Positions 48,201 to 60,554 of a stretch of DNA of 64,000 nucleotides are shown here, in pieces. Below the pieces are notes generated by a model. That model was not told where the DNA came from. It saw nothing but the letters and a program-made list of their open reading frames with translations, and ran no database searches. Each line of letters opens with the position of its first letter. Within the stretch, counting starts at the first letter, position 1. A program made the translations under genes and the position numbers. Source of the DNA: Lunularia cruciata (lineage: Eukaryota; Streptophyta; Marchantiopsida; Lunulariales; Lunulariaceae); assembly GCA_948567375.1 (NCBI GenBank), contig OX419757.1:18786001-18850000 (forward strand), in the 5' to 3' direction.

Positions 48201-51200
48201 GGTTGAGTACCTTAAATAAGCTAGTTAATATCAACTCTGAATTTTTGTAGCAGCACAAATTTGAGCATCAGAATTTGAGCAAATTTGAGCATTCAACCTA
48301 TAGAGTGCTGTCTTGGATTCGTTGACAGGATTTCTTTTACTCTCACCTACATACAAGTCAAAACCAAGAAATGACTGGTACTGGTGTATCTGGTGATATC
48401 ATCTGCGGTATTTTATACTTAACATCACAGCATACTACTGTTGTGATGATCCTTTGCTTTTTATTCAGGTCACCAAATCAGAATTAAAACGTTTACCACA
48501 AGAGCAGTGCATATTACAAGGCTCTACGGTGTATGTTCCCCAAGTTGGTATGTTGATTCTTCAACTCTCAGTTACTTTCTTTTATTCTGCATGCGTTGTA
48601 ATCAAGTTACTCAAGTACGATGATTGTTATAATACCGATAGTTATTAAAAAATTTACCTTTATACTTAATCCTTTCACAATCTTAAGACTTGATTTTTTC
48701 CAGCTTTAGGTTCTCGGCTTCATACTTGATATATGTAAAACGTTTCACGCTCTCTCATTTACATTTAATCGAGAATTTAGCTGTACCAATCATTGACATT
48801 CTGGAAAACTCATATATTCTGTGACAGTGACTGTTCTATTGTTGGTTTTGCCTCCTGGAATGATTCTGCTGTTCACAGGATATTTTCTACGCTTCGTTGA
48901 GAAAATCGATGGGAATATCGTGAAGAACCACCCAGAAATTGAATTCGTAGTACGTCCACGCCTGTAGGAATATTTAATAGATTATGATTCAAATTGGTCT
49001 GAGTTCATATGCTTTATGTTGAATATGGGCGACACGAAATTCCTTGGATTAAATCCCACAATTTTACTAATTTTAGACTTATTTGGGGTGAACTTGACCT
49101 TCAATATAAACGTAATAACACATCCATACAAATTTAAGTTCTAGGAATGTCAAGGATCAGATTAATATGATTGCACTAACGTGTCTTCCATGTCAATCTC
49201 CATAAAGTTTGAAGCGGGAACTCTCGAGGGAAAGGAGTACTTTTATCGCACGCCGCGCATGGTTGAGCTTGATGCTGTTCTTGGTGATCTCTATAATAAA
49301 ATTCTAGGTAAAATTTTAATAATTTGCTTGGATCGATGTCGAAGGTGTACGAGAGTATAAGACGTTACCGTAATTTGCTAAATAAGCAGAGCTTTGATTG
49401 AAGAAGAATGATGTGATTCATGTGGTATAGATAAAATTTTCCATGAACTATACCTTGGATCTACAGCTTCAAACCATTAAGATGTGTCGCTCCGGCAAGA
49501 CAGATATGGAAAGGGCTATCGTGAGAAATTTGGAGACGAGGATAATGAGATATAGCCAAAAGTTGAAAGATGCTGCAAAAGTTGCGGCAGAAATTGACTG
49601 GTATAAGGGTAACGGGATCTCTGGACTGAGAATGTTACTCAATTCATTAGGTTAAACCTTCTTTGACTTTAAGGTAGATATGATCTATGAGTATTGGTAG
49701 ATTTCATCTTTTGTTACCCGGACCACGAACCATGATTAGACAGAAGTTATTTTGTATGGCTGCAGTCGCTTTCCCTTCTTTAGCTAACGTTTCTGTCATG
49801 AAACTGCAATCAAGTATCATTTCACTTACAATTGCGGCACGAGATTACGGATACACAAGACCGGACTTAACTGAAGACAACATTCTCTTAATTGAAAATG
49901 GGAGGTAAGTAGGCACATCGATTGACCATGTATTCCATTGGCTTAATGCTCTAAACTGCTTGTTTGATTTGCATGTATGTTTTGTTACTTGAGAGTTAAA
50001 TTCTATGGTGTTATGCAGGCATGTTCTACAAGAAATGACGGTGGGCCGATTTGTTCCAAATGATACCAACATTAGTGAAGAAGGTATCTCTTCACAATTA
50101 TCTAGGCCAATATTTTGAAACTAACTATTTGATCTTAATCAGCACGATTATATGCTTTGGTTTAGAAATCAGGGAAATATATTTTCGGCTTGCGTAGGCC
50201 AATATGTCATGAGGTGTATATATATGATTTACTTTATTTGTTTTTTGGAACTTATTAGAAGGCGGTTGCTGTAACTCTTTTAATCAGGCCGAATAAACAT
50301 CATTACTGGACCAAACTACTCCGGAAAAAGCGTATATGCGAAACAGGTCTCGCAACCATGACCCTGAAATACGACATGGAATCTACTTGGAATAAATCTT
50401 TTATAGTTGCAGTACAATATTTCCAGTTTTTTGTGTTAATTGTACTTTATCTTCTCCTTGTTTAGATTTTATGGAATGAATTGGTGCTCAGGTGGCGTTG
50501 ATTATATTTCTTGGACATATTGGGAGCTTTGTTCCTGCTGATAAAGCTATAATAGGCTTGGTGGACAGGTATGAAATTACTTCACATTTGGACATGTTTG
50601 TTCCAAGGACATTTTTATCAAACATCTTTTATGGTCGTATCTTAAACTAAACGGCTTGATATCGTTGCCCTACATTTTCAGGATTTTCACTCGGATTGTA
50701 AGCAGGGAAACTGTGGGAATTTCTCAATCAACATTCATGATAGATTTGAATCAAATATCTGTAATGCTAAGGTGCGCATAATTTGTGCAAGTTCCATTTT
50801 ACATTTATTTATGCACTTGAAATTTTCGTTCTACGACAGTATGAAAAATAAACCAAGTTGATTCACCATATCATGTCGAACACAAGCTCATCGATTACAT
50901 CGCGGAGCATTTAAGATGGTCTTGATACTTATCATTTTAAAGTATCTTCAAGCTATAAGACACTAAAACTTCGTCATGCCTAAAATTTACAGTAATTGCA
51001 TTCAATGGTCTTAAAAGGCCTTGAAACATTTTGTTATGTGATGAAAATTTCGTCTGTAGTTAACTCGAAAATCCTCTTGGGTCAACGGCAGGCAATCAAC
51101 GGCCCGATCTTTCTGTATAATCGACGAGTTTGGGAAAGGTACCATGACATCAGGTTAGTTGGCCGAAAAATTGCCTGAAGGGTGCTTAAGTTGCCGCCGA

Positions 51201-53346
51201 GTTACTGATGTCTGCTTGAATCGACCAATTTGAACCTAGACTTGTAGGAAATGAGCGTGAGGTCTATGAGAAATTCAAGGAAAGGTTTCGTAGAGTATGA
51301 GCATGCTTCCGAGCTAAAATTATAATCTTCTTATTTAAAATCATTTACTTTGTCACCCTCTCCCCTATTCTTGATACAAAGTCTATCATTGATATGATGT
51401 CTGTCAACAGATGGTATTGGTCTCTTGTGTGCTAGTTTGAACGACTTTGTTTCCAGGGAATCTCCTCCCAAGGTTCGTCCATTATCTGGTCATTCCGGGA
51501 TGCTAACTTTAACTCCAAACCTTTTCAGTTTTCAGTTTTTCTTTGTAATGAAAGCGAAACCGACATTCGGGAGAAGGATAACTATGCATGTGAACTATTT
51601 CATCGTTTCTATATAGACTTAACATTTTGTGTTGTGTCCGCTTTCCTAAAATAATGACTGCACAAAGCATGTGTGTAGAAGGTTGCTTTTTTACTTGATT
51701 CACTTTATAAGGCAGGTATCCTCAGAAGATATGGTGGAAACGGTCAACACTGAATTGACTGCATCAGTGATGCTCCTCACTTTATGTTAGCTTCTGCTCA
51801 TCTCATTTGTTCAGTCTTCATACTACAGATTCTTGCATGTACTCACTTCAGTGAAGTCTTTGATGCGAATAATCTACCGAAGGTAACTCGGGCCTTTGCC
51901 TTTCAACTGTGCCGTGCTCTTGTTTCTTTTGATCGCATTAAGCAGAAATTTCAAATGGTTTCGAGTGTTGCCTTCTACTTGAGCATGCTTCTGTATGTAT
52001 GTTTCTTACCAGCTTTGTCAAACGGATGATTTCGGGTGCAGTCACCACGTATTGCCTTCCACACCATGAGTATAATGGACCCAGAAGAAACCCAAGAGAA
52101 TATTGAGGACATTGTTTTCCTATACAGGTAAGTGAAGCCTACGCATGTATATAGGCACACCCTTAGTCGTGGCTGTTCGAATCTGAATATTAGACCATAT
52201 TAAATCCTTATGTAAGTATTCCTAAGCATGGTCATGACATGTCTTTCTACAAATATTCACAGTTGTATAACAGCAAATATACATATATGGTCAAGGGTAC
52301 ATCTGTTTTAATGAACTGTATCGTTCGAATTTATATTAAAGTCTGAAATCATAAATGTAAGATTACCATACTGGACAAATCACTACGACGAATTAAAGTA
52401 AGTATTGCAAAACAGGTTCAGCAAGTGCACTGTTTCAATCAAGCTCAAACATCGAATGATACTGACGTATCTATGCTTTAATGATCCTCAGCGTCTGTAA
52501 GTCAATCGATATATAGGATGAACGAAGTGTTGTGTCATGAGTTGTCATCTCCAGCAGCTGCACCTCTCTTTTTAGTCAATCATAGTAATTTTCCGTTCGC
52601 CTTGTGGAACTGAGTTGTATTCTGTCATGAATTTGTCTGTCATATTTGTAATTGAAGTGTACACCTCAAAATGTGTTTCTTGACGTGCAGACTTGTTCCA
52701 GGCTATGAAGTACCAAGCTACGGTGCGTATGAACTTTGTTTCTCTGCTGACTTAAATGTGGTAATATATGCTACTCTTGTCTTTCACGGAGAATGGCCAG
52801 CCATATGAGCTTTTCAGTTGATCGACTATGGACTAAAAAACTGTGCTCTACACTTCGGCAGGTATACACTGCGCAGAGCTTGCAGGTAAATCATGTACGC
52901 TATGCACAGAAGTTAATTCTTTTAAGGTACTTTATTTCTCACATCTTTTGGTTACGGGTTCTCTCTTACTCTTTCCTGGTCACACAGGAGTTTCGAAAGA
53001 GATACTTGATCGGTCAAGATATCTTCAAAAGCTTTTCGTGTCTGGTATGCCAATCGATCGTCTCAGCACCCCCGGTACAGAGTCCAAGGACCGGGAATAT
53101 AAGGTGATACTCAAGACGAGTCAAAAGCCCCTTCACACTGAGTTGCATTTACTTCACTTCACGTTACTCGATGTTTAGGTAATGGTTACTCATTATACAG
53201 AATAGGACGTGATGCACATCATGTCGATGACTGATACACGATGTATTTTCCCGTTACAGACTCTTGCTAATAATCTTTTGGCTTTCGATTGCGAACATGG
53301 CGATGTAGCAGCCTTCATCAAACAAGTCTTGGAATTCAGACACTAA
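42279..53346 (+). CDS. MSH5: MSH5, meiotic MutS homologue, 34 exons
   Basis: 34 exons, every junction GT-AG and phase-consistent, sum to 871 codons (870 aa): 42279-42485, 42755-42786, 42919-43019, 43734-43814, 44014-44089, 44477-44540, 44846-45006, 45297-45398, 45535-45562, 45664-45695, 45873-45930, 46072-46158, 46691-46747, 46900-47001, 47107-47151, 47488-47565, 47996-48046, 48469-48547, 48879-48949, 49208-49307, 49504-49600, 49815-49904, 50019-50083, 50288-50346, 50492-50568, 50682-50771, 51092-51153, 51411-51472, 51829-51882, 52042-52127, 52691-52722, 52862-52885, 52988-53103, 53260-53346. The translation follows plant MSH5 from VYMTCI to the end: MutS connector and core, clamp, ATPase with Walker A GPNYSGKS (about 629-636) and Walker [10 protein letters not shown] (about 706-714). 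MSH5 pairs with MSH4 as a clamp on recombination intermediates, promoting class I crossovers in meiosis. The first exon (69 codons, Ser/Lys-rich) is longer than in Arabidopsis, and its donor (CAG|GTCTCT) and start are the least certain parts. No break was seen, so the gene looks functional. Confidence 0.95.
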
Positions 53347-54225
53347 AGGTTGGTGTATGTAAGCTCATGTGATTGAGGTTATTACACCCCAACAGCACAT
53401 TGGTACGCTTACCAGTTTTGAAACCTGTACAGCTTTAGTGTTACTATTACCTCTCGAGATTCCAGGCTTTTCTCACGTCGAGTTATGGAATAGGGGTTCT
53501 GTAATGCAATAAGACAGTGAGTTTATCAATCTGGTGAAATTATTACTGTTGAGATCAGAAACATATCAAGTGAATTTGAGAGCAAATAGCAGATCAAACA
53601 GAACTGACGGAAGTGATGTAAAGCTTGAAAGGCTACACGCGTTCTGTGATCTGTTGAGATAAGCAAATAATCGATGTTGTCTACCATGAATTTACTGAAA
53701 TGAACGCCGAAATCAAAAGGCATAATTCCGTAAAATTGATCATTGTCAACTTTTACTTTATTTGCTCTGGCAAAAATTCTGTTGTATCGTTTACTCAACT
53801 AAGCATGGGATGAGCCTATCCTAAAGAACGCTACATTGCTGGTCAGATACATTGATTAAAATTAATAATGATAACCTAAATTATAGTTGATATATGTGAG
53901 GCTGCTGGAAAACAGGCAGCAGGAGGTGTCTGTTCCTGAACTTACTCATAGACGGAACCCTTGAATCTCACTACTGTGTTGTGGTCAAAGAATGAAAATC
54001 CTGATATTTACACTCACGTAGCTAGTGCCGGATATCTCCAAACAGGACTATGGATGGAGCTATCGAAAGACTGCCATGACTGAACGAGCGAAGAGGTAAC
54101 TTATTCAGCCTTCACCTCCCTACTCGTGTGCTTCTTACATTCAGAGGGATGTGAAGTCTGTCCGCACCAGAATTCAACAAGCGTTGAATGGTCATCAATC
54201 ACGAACTGTCATGTTCGCCATTTGG
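53347..54225. other. Spacer between convergent genes
   Basis: About 0.9 kb between the MSH5 stop and the stop of the minus-strand gene, presumably holding both 3' UTRs. The 90-codon minus frame at 53526-53798 has no domain or splice support. Confidence 0.5.
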
Positions 54226-54988
54226 TTATCTGAATCCTCTGCGGAGCAAGAGACCTCTTTTGGCAACACCAGCAGCCGTGCTCGGGAATCTTTCCTGAGA
54301 CCTTGGAGCTTTCTGTCTGCACACCTCACTTGCTGCCACAGTTATGTAGGCATAGTTGATGGTCCGGCGTTTCTTGTCTTTCTTCATCTTTGGGTCTTCA
54401 GAAGGTGCCACCTGCGCACGAGAAGAATGAGCTTCTAAGAAAGGAGCGCATATAAACTGCTGGCAAAAGCTATAACTCTGAAGAATCTGCACGGTACGGC
54501 TCTAGGATGTGAGAAGAACAGATCTTTCAAACCATGGAGGAAGTAGAAGGTGGGAGCAGTAACCGAAAAGGACATAACTGGAATTAGCCATTTGACCATT
54601 GTAGTGACTTTCAGATACCAGACGGAACAAATTCCTTTCAATTTCGGAACTTACCTTAGTAATTTAGAAATTCGATATCAGACTGCACGGGCGAAAACAC
54701 TTTGCAATGACAAACCATTGTTTTCGGAAAAGTAATAATACTCACGTTGGAAGAACACAGAACTTGCGTTATGTCCTGCAGTGGCCTTCTTGGATACCAT
54801 TCCGGCAATGGACTGCGCCGGCCCGGAAGTTCACGGTGCCCTTGGACAGGGCAGTAATTCTCTAGCTCTGCAAAGAATTCCTTCATAACCCGAGCTAACT
54901 CCGACCTCCTTGCGTTCGCAACCCTTGCCCTTGCGCTGTTGTAAGCGGCAATTGTTGGATTATACACTTGTATCGCTTGTGATTCCAT
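54226..54988 (-). CDS. Small POLYCHOME/OSD1-like protein, 142 aa, two exons
   Basis: Exon 1 is 54988-54746 (81 codons, starts MESQAIQVYNP) and exon 2 is 54411-54226 (61 codons plus stop), joined in phase 0 across a 334-bp intron (AAC|GTGAGT ... TGCGCAG|GTG). Exon 1 has an Ala/Arg-rich helix (AYNSARARVANARRSELARV, about 15-34) and then SPLPEWYPRRPLQDITQV (about 59-76). From memory, this WYPRxPLxDIT core is the hallmark of plant POLYCHOME/UVI4 and OSD1/GIG1, inhibitors of the anaphase-promoting complex; RRPL doubles as an RxxL destruction-box. Exon 2 is basic (KKDKKRRT) and ends LLLRRGFR, loosely like the family's Met-Arg tail. It is shorter than the roughly 230-residue Arabidopsis proteins and shows no KEN/GxEN box, so it may be divergent, partial (missed exon), or a different WYPR protein. 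The ATG at 54988 was preferred over 55000 because the conserved-looking text starts there. Confidence 0.55.
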
Positions 54989-55000
54989 TTTACTGACCAC

Positions 55001-55740
55001 TCAGCAACAGTTTGCCTTCTATTCAAGAGAATTCGTCACTTCTGTCTTCTGTATCGTACTGAGGAATGGGTCCGCTTCCTTGGATCTCCTGGAGGAACTG
55101 GAACCGGTAGAAAGAGGTCACGGACAAACACCCGTTGCTGCGCTTCCGAGCACGATTCGATCACTTTCACTACTCGCTCTACTTATCATATGACTTTCTC
55201 TCCTTCAAAATTCTGCCACACTAACACCGTCTGCGATGCAGATAAGTCTCTCCTTCGAACTTCTGAGCGCTCTAATACCGCATCGAGTTCTCGCAACTCA
55301 GGCGATCGCTTACCACTCTTACCTCTTCGTGTAATCGACTTACCTTCTCACCTCTGCCACGAATGTTCACTCCAACAAGCAAGCGACAATGTGAGTGAGA
55401 GAAGTATGCTTCTCTCGTCTACTTGAACACATTCCAGGCGCGGCAGTAAGCGATCCAGATCCGATCACAACGAGTTCCACAAACTCCCTCGTTATTTAAA
55501 CTTCAAATAGCTTAAGTCTGCGCGGTCGCTGATGATAAGAACTCAAGATGTGAACGGAGGGGGAACCTCTCGTCCATCCGAAGAAGCAGACAGAGGAGCT
55601 AGCGGTCTGAACAGATATTTGAATTTCAAACTCAAATGCCAAGACACTCACCCGCAGCTCCACCATACGAGGGAGGCCGAATGTAGGAGCGCAGTCGGCT
55701 CGAACCGAGTCGATTTCTAGACGTATTACGACCAACTACG
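55001..55740 (-). promoter_or_regulatory. Probable leader and promoter of the POLYCHOME-like gene
   Basis: GC-richer sequence directly upstream of the minus-strand gene, before the AT-rich repeat zone that starts near 55740. Open frames on both strands overlap without domains. No TATA box could be assigned with confidence. Confidence 0.35.
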
Positions 55741-55744
55741 GGGG

Positions 55745-56450
55745 TTCAAATGGAAATTTTACAGTTTGGTTACGGGACGTGGCAAAATGCCGTAAACTTT
55801 CTGGCGGGGTATCGTAAACGAAAACTGCAACAAAAATGAACGGTACGTTAAAATTCTGTGCTATCAGGGCGCTGATTAGCTGGTTTAGCTGGTTTTGGAG
55901 GACATTTCGATGTGTATCATGAGTTCAATCAGTGATTAGCAGATCTCCTTAATCGCGGGGTTTGATGTCACCCCTCAAATGGATTTTCAAATAAAATAAT
56001 AAATAGGTTAACTGCATTAAATATTTTGTAAACAAAGTTCATTAAGTCCATTGCATTAAATCTCTGCAGTTACCTGTGCCTTGTAAGTTACCAATCAGCA
56101 CGCTACCCTGTAAATTACACTTTTTAGTTTCAACTACAGTTTGCTGCCGGCTTCGTGTTCCATTCACCCGCGTCCTTTGAAAGCTTTTGCTTGAATGTTT
56201 TTGCCCCAAAAATTCCATTATGCGTTCTCCGTTCTTGTTGCTAAGCCCGTAAGCTTTTACCCCGTAAATTACATTCTGCATTTTTCATACATGTCCTTCA
56301 GCTGGTTATTTTCAAAATTTACAGTTTTGGTTGTATTATAGTTTGCCCTCTGTTAATGTTTGTTGTTCAGCCCTTTCCTCTTAAAAATTACAAAATTACA
56401 TTTTGTAAGTCTTACTCTGTAAATTGCATTTGGTTTGTTCTCTTGCCGGG
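55745..56450. repeat. Degenerate interspersed TGTAAATTACA-type repeats
   Basis: Variants of GTAAATTACATTTTG and the inverted TTTACAGTTTGG recur about every 60-150 bp: near 55757, 56085, 56110, 56255, 56317, 56390 and 56420. Several are followed by AGTTTG.C.C. They look like remnants of an old tandem array or a decayed repeat, not a coding region. Confidence 0.5.
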
Positions 56451-56828
56451 CTTATTGACATATTTTCTGGTTCACGTCAAGTTCTCTCTATAGCTTCTAC
56501 CTGATGAGAAGTGTATTATTTTAGATTCCATTAATTTCACCCGAGAGTTCAATCTTTTATGTTATATACAATTATATACTATTTTAAGTTTATTATAATG
56601 CAGTTTGTTCTCTAGCCTATCAATGTTCTGTCTACATTACATCAATTCCTGTTACGATCCTAGATTCTACTTATTTTTTTCATGAGTTCAATTTTCTATA
56701 TTGTATATAGGCTATCAGATATATACACTGTAGTGTGTTTATGTCTCTTATAAGTTTGTTTTGTTCTTTAGCCCAAGATCTCACTATAGAGCTACCAGTA
56801 TTTCTGTTTCAATTTTTAATCTTGTAAT

Positions 56829-56848
56829 CGGTATACTATAGTATACCG
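56829..56848. repeat. Perfect 20-bp palindrome
   Basis: CGGTATACTATAGTATACCG equals its own reverse complement, and flanking AATC/GGATT almost extends it. It lies 350 bp left of the hAT-like remnant and could be a terminal or sub-terminal motif of that element, but a matching partner was not found. Confidence 0.85.
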
Positions 56849-57184
56849 GATTCCTATCTTTTTTCTAGAGTTTACTTGTTTTGTATATTATTGTTACTTA
56901 CCGAGACATTTTTCTCAATGCTCTCTTTTTGTTGTCTGCCCAAGAAAGTGTCTACCACATTGGTCCATTATATCCCTATCTCAATTCTCAACGTTACTTT
57001 CTCTTGTTATTTGTTTGCAGTAGTGCTCTTCATTTTATCTTTACATTCAGTATGCAAAAGGCTAAAGCTATTAGCAATATTTACCTTCTCATTCAGTCAC
57101 CTATGGTCTGAAAGTAACTACACAGGGTCCAAAATCATCTTGTGTTGTGGATGTAATATTTCATTTTTGTACAATTTTTTATCT

Positions 57185-58920
57185 AAAAGATGACATTGGA
57201 GGAAAGAGATCTCATACAATAAATGTCAAATACTTCTCAACATTTAGAGTAGATGTATACAAGTGCTATGTTTGCTCAGCTCATGTAGATAATTGAGCAA
57301 AATATCAGAAGCTTGATATAGAGGTGGAGAAAAGGCAATTGTTTAAGAGTGTGCCAGTTCCTCTTGTGAATAGCCTGGATGCTCATGTTGAAACCAAGCA
57401 ACCTATTTTCATTCTCATTAATACACCAATTATTGAGATAGTAGTTGGAGAGTTGTTATTCCACCCCGATGATGTTGAAAGTGTGACTCTGAACGTGCTT
57501 TGAACCTATCCAAGAAAGTGGAGCAGCCAAATCCAAGAAACGGTGAAGTTGCTCAATGTGATATGTATGAAGTTCTCCTCAAGACTTGTTGGGTGCTTTG
57601 AGCTATGCATCAACTTTGTTGGATGTACTACATCCTTTCACATGGCAACTTGTTTGATGGATTGTACTCAATGGAGTCCAATATATCAATATATAGAGGT
57701 TGTAGTGATGTTATTGCTTCCAACTATACTTGTGCTATATGTGCAAATGCTCTTCAGATCTTGTCAAATGCAATATAAAAAGTGTGAAATTTTCCATTGC
57801 TTTCAATGGCTCAATCCATCAAGGCATGTCTTACTTGGATGTTTGGGTGAGTTTTGAATGGAAAGGTCTGTTGCTTGATTTCCATTTAATGGCAATTTTA
57901 CCATTTGAGCAACATATATTGAAAACATGTTCAAAGTCCTCAAGCAATTTTTTGATGTTGTCACTTTAGACTTGTGTAGAAAGAAATGTATTGATGTGTC
58001 AAAAAATGGTGCAAAGAGTATGATTAGAAGAGTTCAAGGCCTTGTGACACATTTTAAAGATCAATACACACCAAGGATTATTTGTATCTGGTGTGACTTG
58101 CACTGGGTGGATCTAGTTATGCAACATGTCTTCAAGTCTACTTTGGAGGATCAATTTTATTCAACATTGACTGCTCTAATTGGTCATTTATGCCATCAAG
58201 CCAACTTGATTTTTGAGATTAAGACAACATGTTCAAAGGTTGTTGATATTCCTTGGATCTTAATGTAATTCTCAAAAAAGTGGTTGGTTGAAAATAAAAT
58301 TCATGTGGAGCAACATTTGATTGAGAAGGGGCCAATATGTGGACCAAATAAGGTTTTGTGGGTCTTTCACCATGCAATAAATGCATTTGAAACTGAAGCA
58401 AAGGTAGCTTTTGTTTCATTCCAGGGCTTGACTATGATTGTTTGTAAATAGAGAAATAGACTTCAAGGTTTAGTTGATACTTACTATCAAATTTCTAGAA
58501 TGCAAAGACCTTTATCAATTAATCAGATTGATAGCATTGCAGTTCTACAACCAATAGAGAAGTTTAGAAAGTTTATCATTACTCATGAGCACACAAGATC
58601 TTGCCTTGATGGCTTATGTATGTGGATGATTGAGACTATAGAAACTTTGAGTGTGGATGTTATTTATCATTTGATGAGTTTTGTTGAGGTGGCTGATGGA
58701 ATTTCTCAAATCATTTGCAAGTAGGGGTCATCAAACCTGAATAGTGATGAGCTTCCTCCAATATTGTCACAGAAGCTTGCTTGCATCTACATGAGACATT
58801 TTCTTAAAGTACTTCAAATTCATCATGATCATTTATTTATTACCACATTTCAAAGATGAATGTATTGAGCTTATTAGTTCTCCAAGCTCCTCCAAGCTAT
58901 TTGAGAAGAACCATACTTCA
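57185..58920 (+). pseudogene. Decayed hAT-like transposase
   Basis: Pieces in shifting frames read like a hAT-type transposase: a possible BED-like start (GGKRSHTI, then YKCYVCSAHVDN near 57260), VPLVNSLDAHVETKQPIFI near 57370, then GAKSMIRRVQGLVTHFKDQY near 58010, IICIWCDLHWVDLVMQHVFK near 58080, STLTALIGHLCHQANLIFEI near 58160, and later LQGL and LDGLCMWM segments. The CALH-like motif (here CDLH) followed by a tract on tens of residues is typical of hAT RNase H-fold transposases that cut and paste DNA. Stops and frameshifts make it inactive. Terminal inverted repeats and an 8-bp target duplication were not found. Confidence 0.55.
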
Positions 58921-60339
58921 AAGAAGAAATTGTGAATGATACAAATGCTTCAAAAGGTTTCAAAGAGTGTTAGGCATAAATGCAAGGTCAATTTTCATTT
59001 CTTGGAAAGTTTTGTGGAGGTCTTGCTTTTGCATTTCTTAATACAAAAAATTTGAATTTGAATTTTCTATCATTAAATGTGAGAAGAATGATAGTAGAGT
59101 TGATCTTACCTATTTCTCACTTGAAGGAAGATTGCATTATAAGCAATTCAAAACTATAGAATTTTATCTCATGATATTCATGTACATTAAATACTCTATT
59201 TTGATTATAGTATTAGTTAGTAATAAATATTGTTACTATTTAATTTTTAGCTTTATGATAGAAGTTGCTTTAAGGTTGATAATCATCAAGAAATCTGATT
59301 TTTTATTTCTATCACACAATGCTATTTGCCTAAACTAACTACTAGAATGTTTTATGCCCGATTACTTACATCAATGTTAGTCATCTTGCATTAAATTGAG
59401 AATCAAATAATGTGCTTTGTTTGCATTGACTGATTGACTTTTACAATGTTCAATACTTGGTTGCTTTCAACTACTATCCTTGTCTTGCAATAGAATGACC
59501 ATGAGAAGTAACTTTGTCTAATGTAGTTGCTTTAGGTATAACAATTAATATCAATGAGTAGGATTGATATTTTATTTTTGCTATATCATTTATGTTCAAC
59601 AAGCATGAGAAATTGTGTTTGATGTAGCTGCTCAAAGTATAATAGTGAGCATGAGGAATAACTCTATTTAACTATGTAGTTTCTCTAGATATAACAATAA
59701 TATTAAAGAATTTCCTCATGGATATCCATCAACATATTAGCTAATAGTTACTAGATAATTAATAGATAGTTAGTAGATAGTTGCTAAATATGTAATCTTG
59801 CATAATAAGCATTTGTTCCTACAATAAAACTAAAGTCAAGAAAAAAGAATCCCATCTAACCCGCAAATACCAAATATATTTGCAATTCTACCTTGAAATG
59901 AAGGGAAAAGACAAAAAAACTCCCATCTAACTTGCAAATACCACAAATTGAATTCAATTTACCCTACAAATAAGTTATTTGTGGTATGTGCAAGAAAACC
60001 TGCAATTAAGGAGGCCTAGTGATTAATGATTGCTTATGGGTTGAATTAGTGACTACTTAAGGGTCAGATTAATTAACATAATAAAGATTGAAATAATTAT
60101 TTGGTGCATGGAAAATCCATAACATACCACTTGGCATACCTTTGTGACTAGCATGATAACTTGTTTGAAAATTTGAAAAAAATCACAAAGGTAAATATGC
60201 ACAATCCTTCTAGATGCAAATATTAGTAGTTGATTTTTCTTGAGATTTTTTTTCTCTCTAGCAGAGTCAAACAAAAGTACCAACATAGGTTCATATGGAT
60301 TGATCAAATTTTGCACATAAACATTGAAGGAAATTGGAG
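58921..60339. other. AT-rich intergenic DNA
   Basis: AT-rich, with phrases such as GTAGTTGC and ATAACAAT(T)AAT recurring loosely at 59520-59710. No gene or clear LTR. The gypsy element starts abruptly near 60340. Confidence 0.45.
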
Positions 60340-60554
60340 TTTAAACCATTGGGATTTTCATGTCCAAATACTACCAAAGCATAGTTTCACGCAATTCATC
60401 ACCTCGTACTTTGGACAAGATTTTCTACATATGATCACTATATTTTGAGGAACCCTTGGTGCTTCCGGTTGTGACTTATGGAGAACGGTGGACGTGCTAT
60501 TTTTATGTGTTAATAAATTAGATAGATTGGGAGTGGTGTGATAGAGGACCAACC

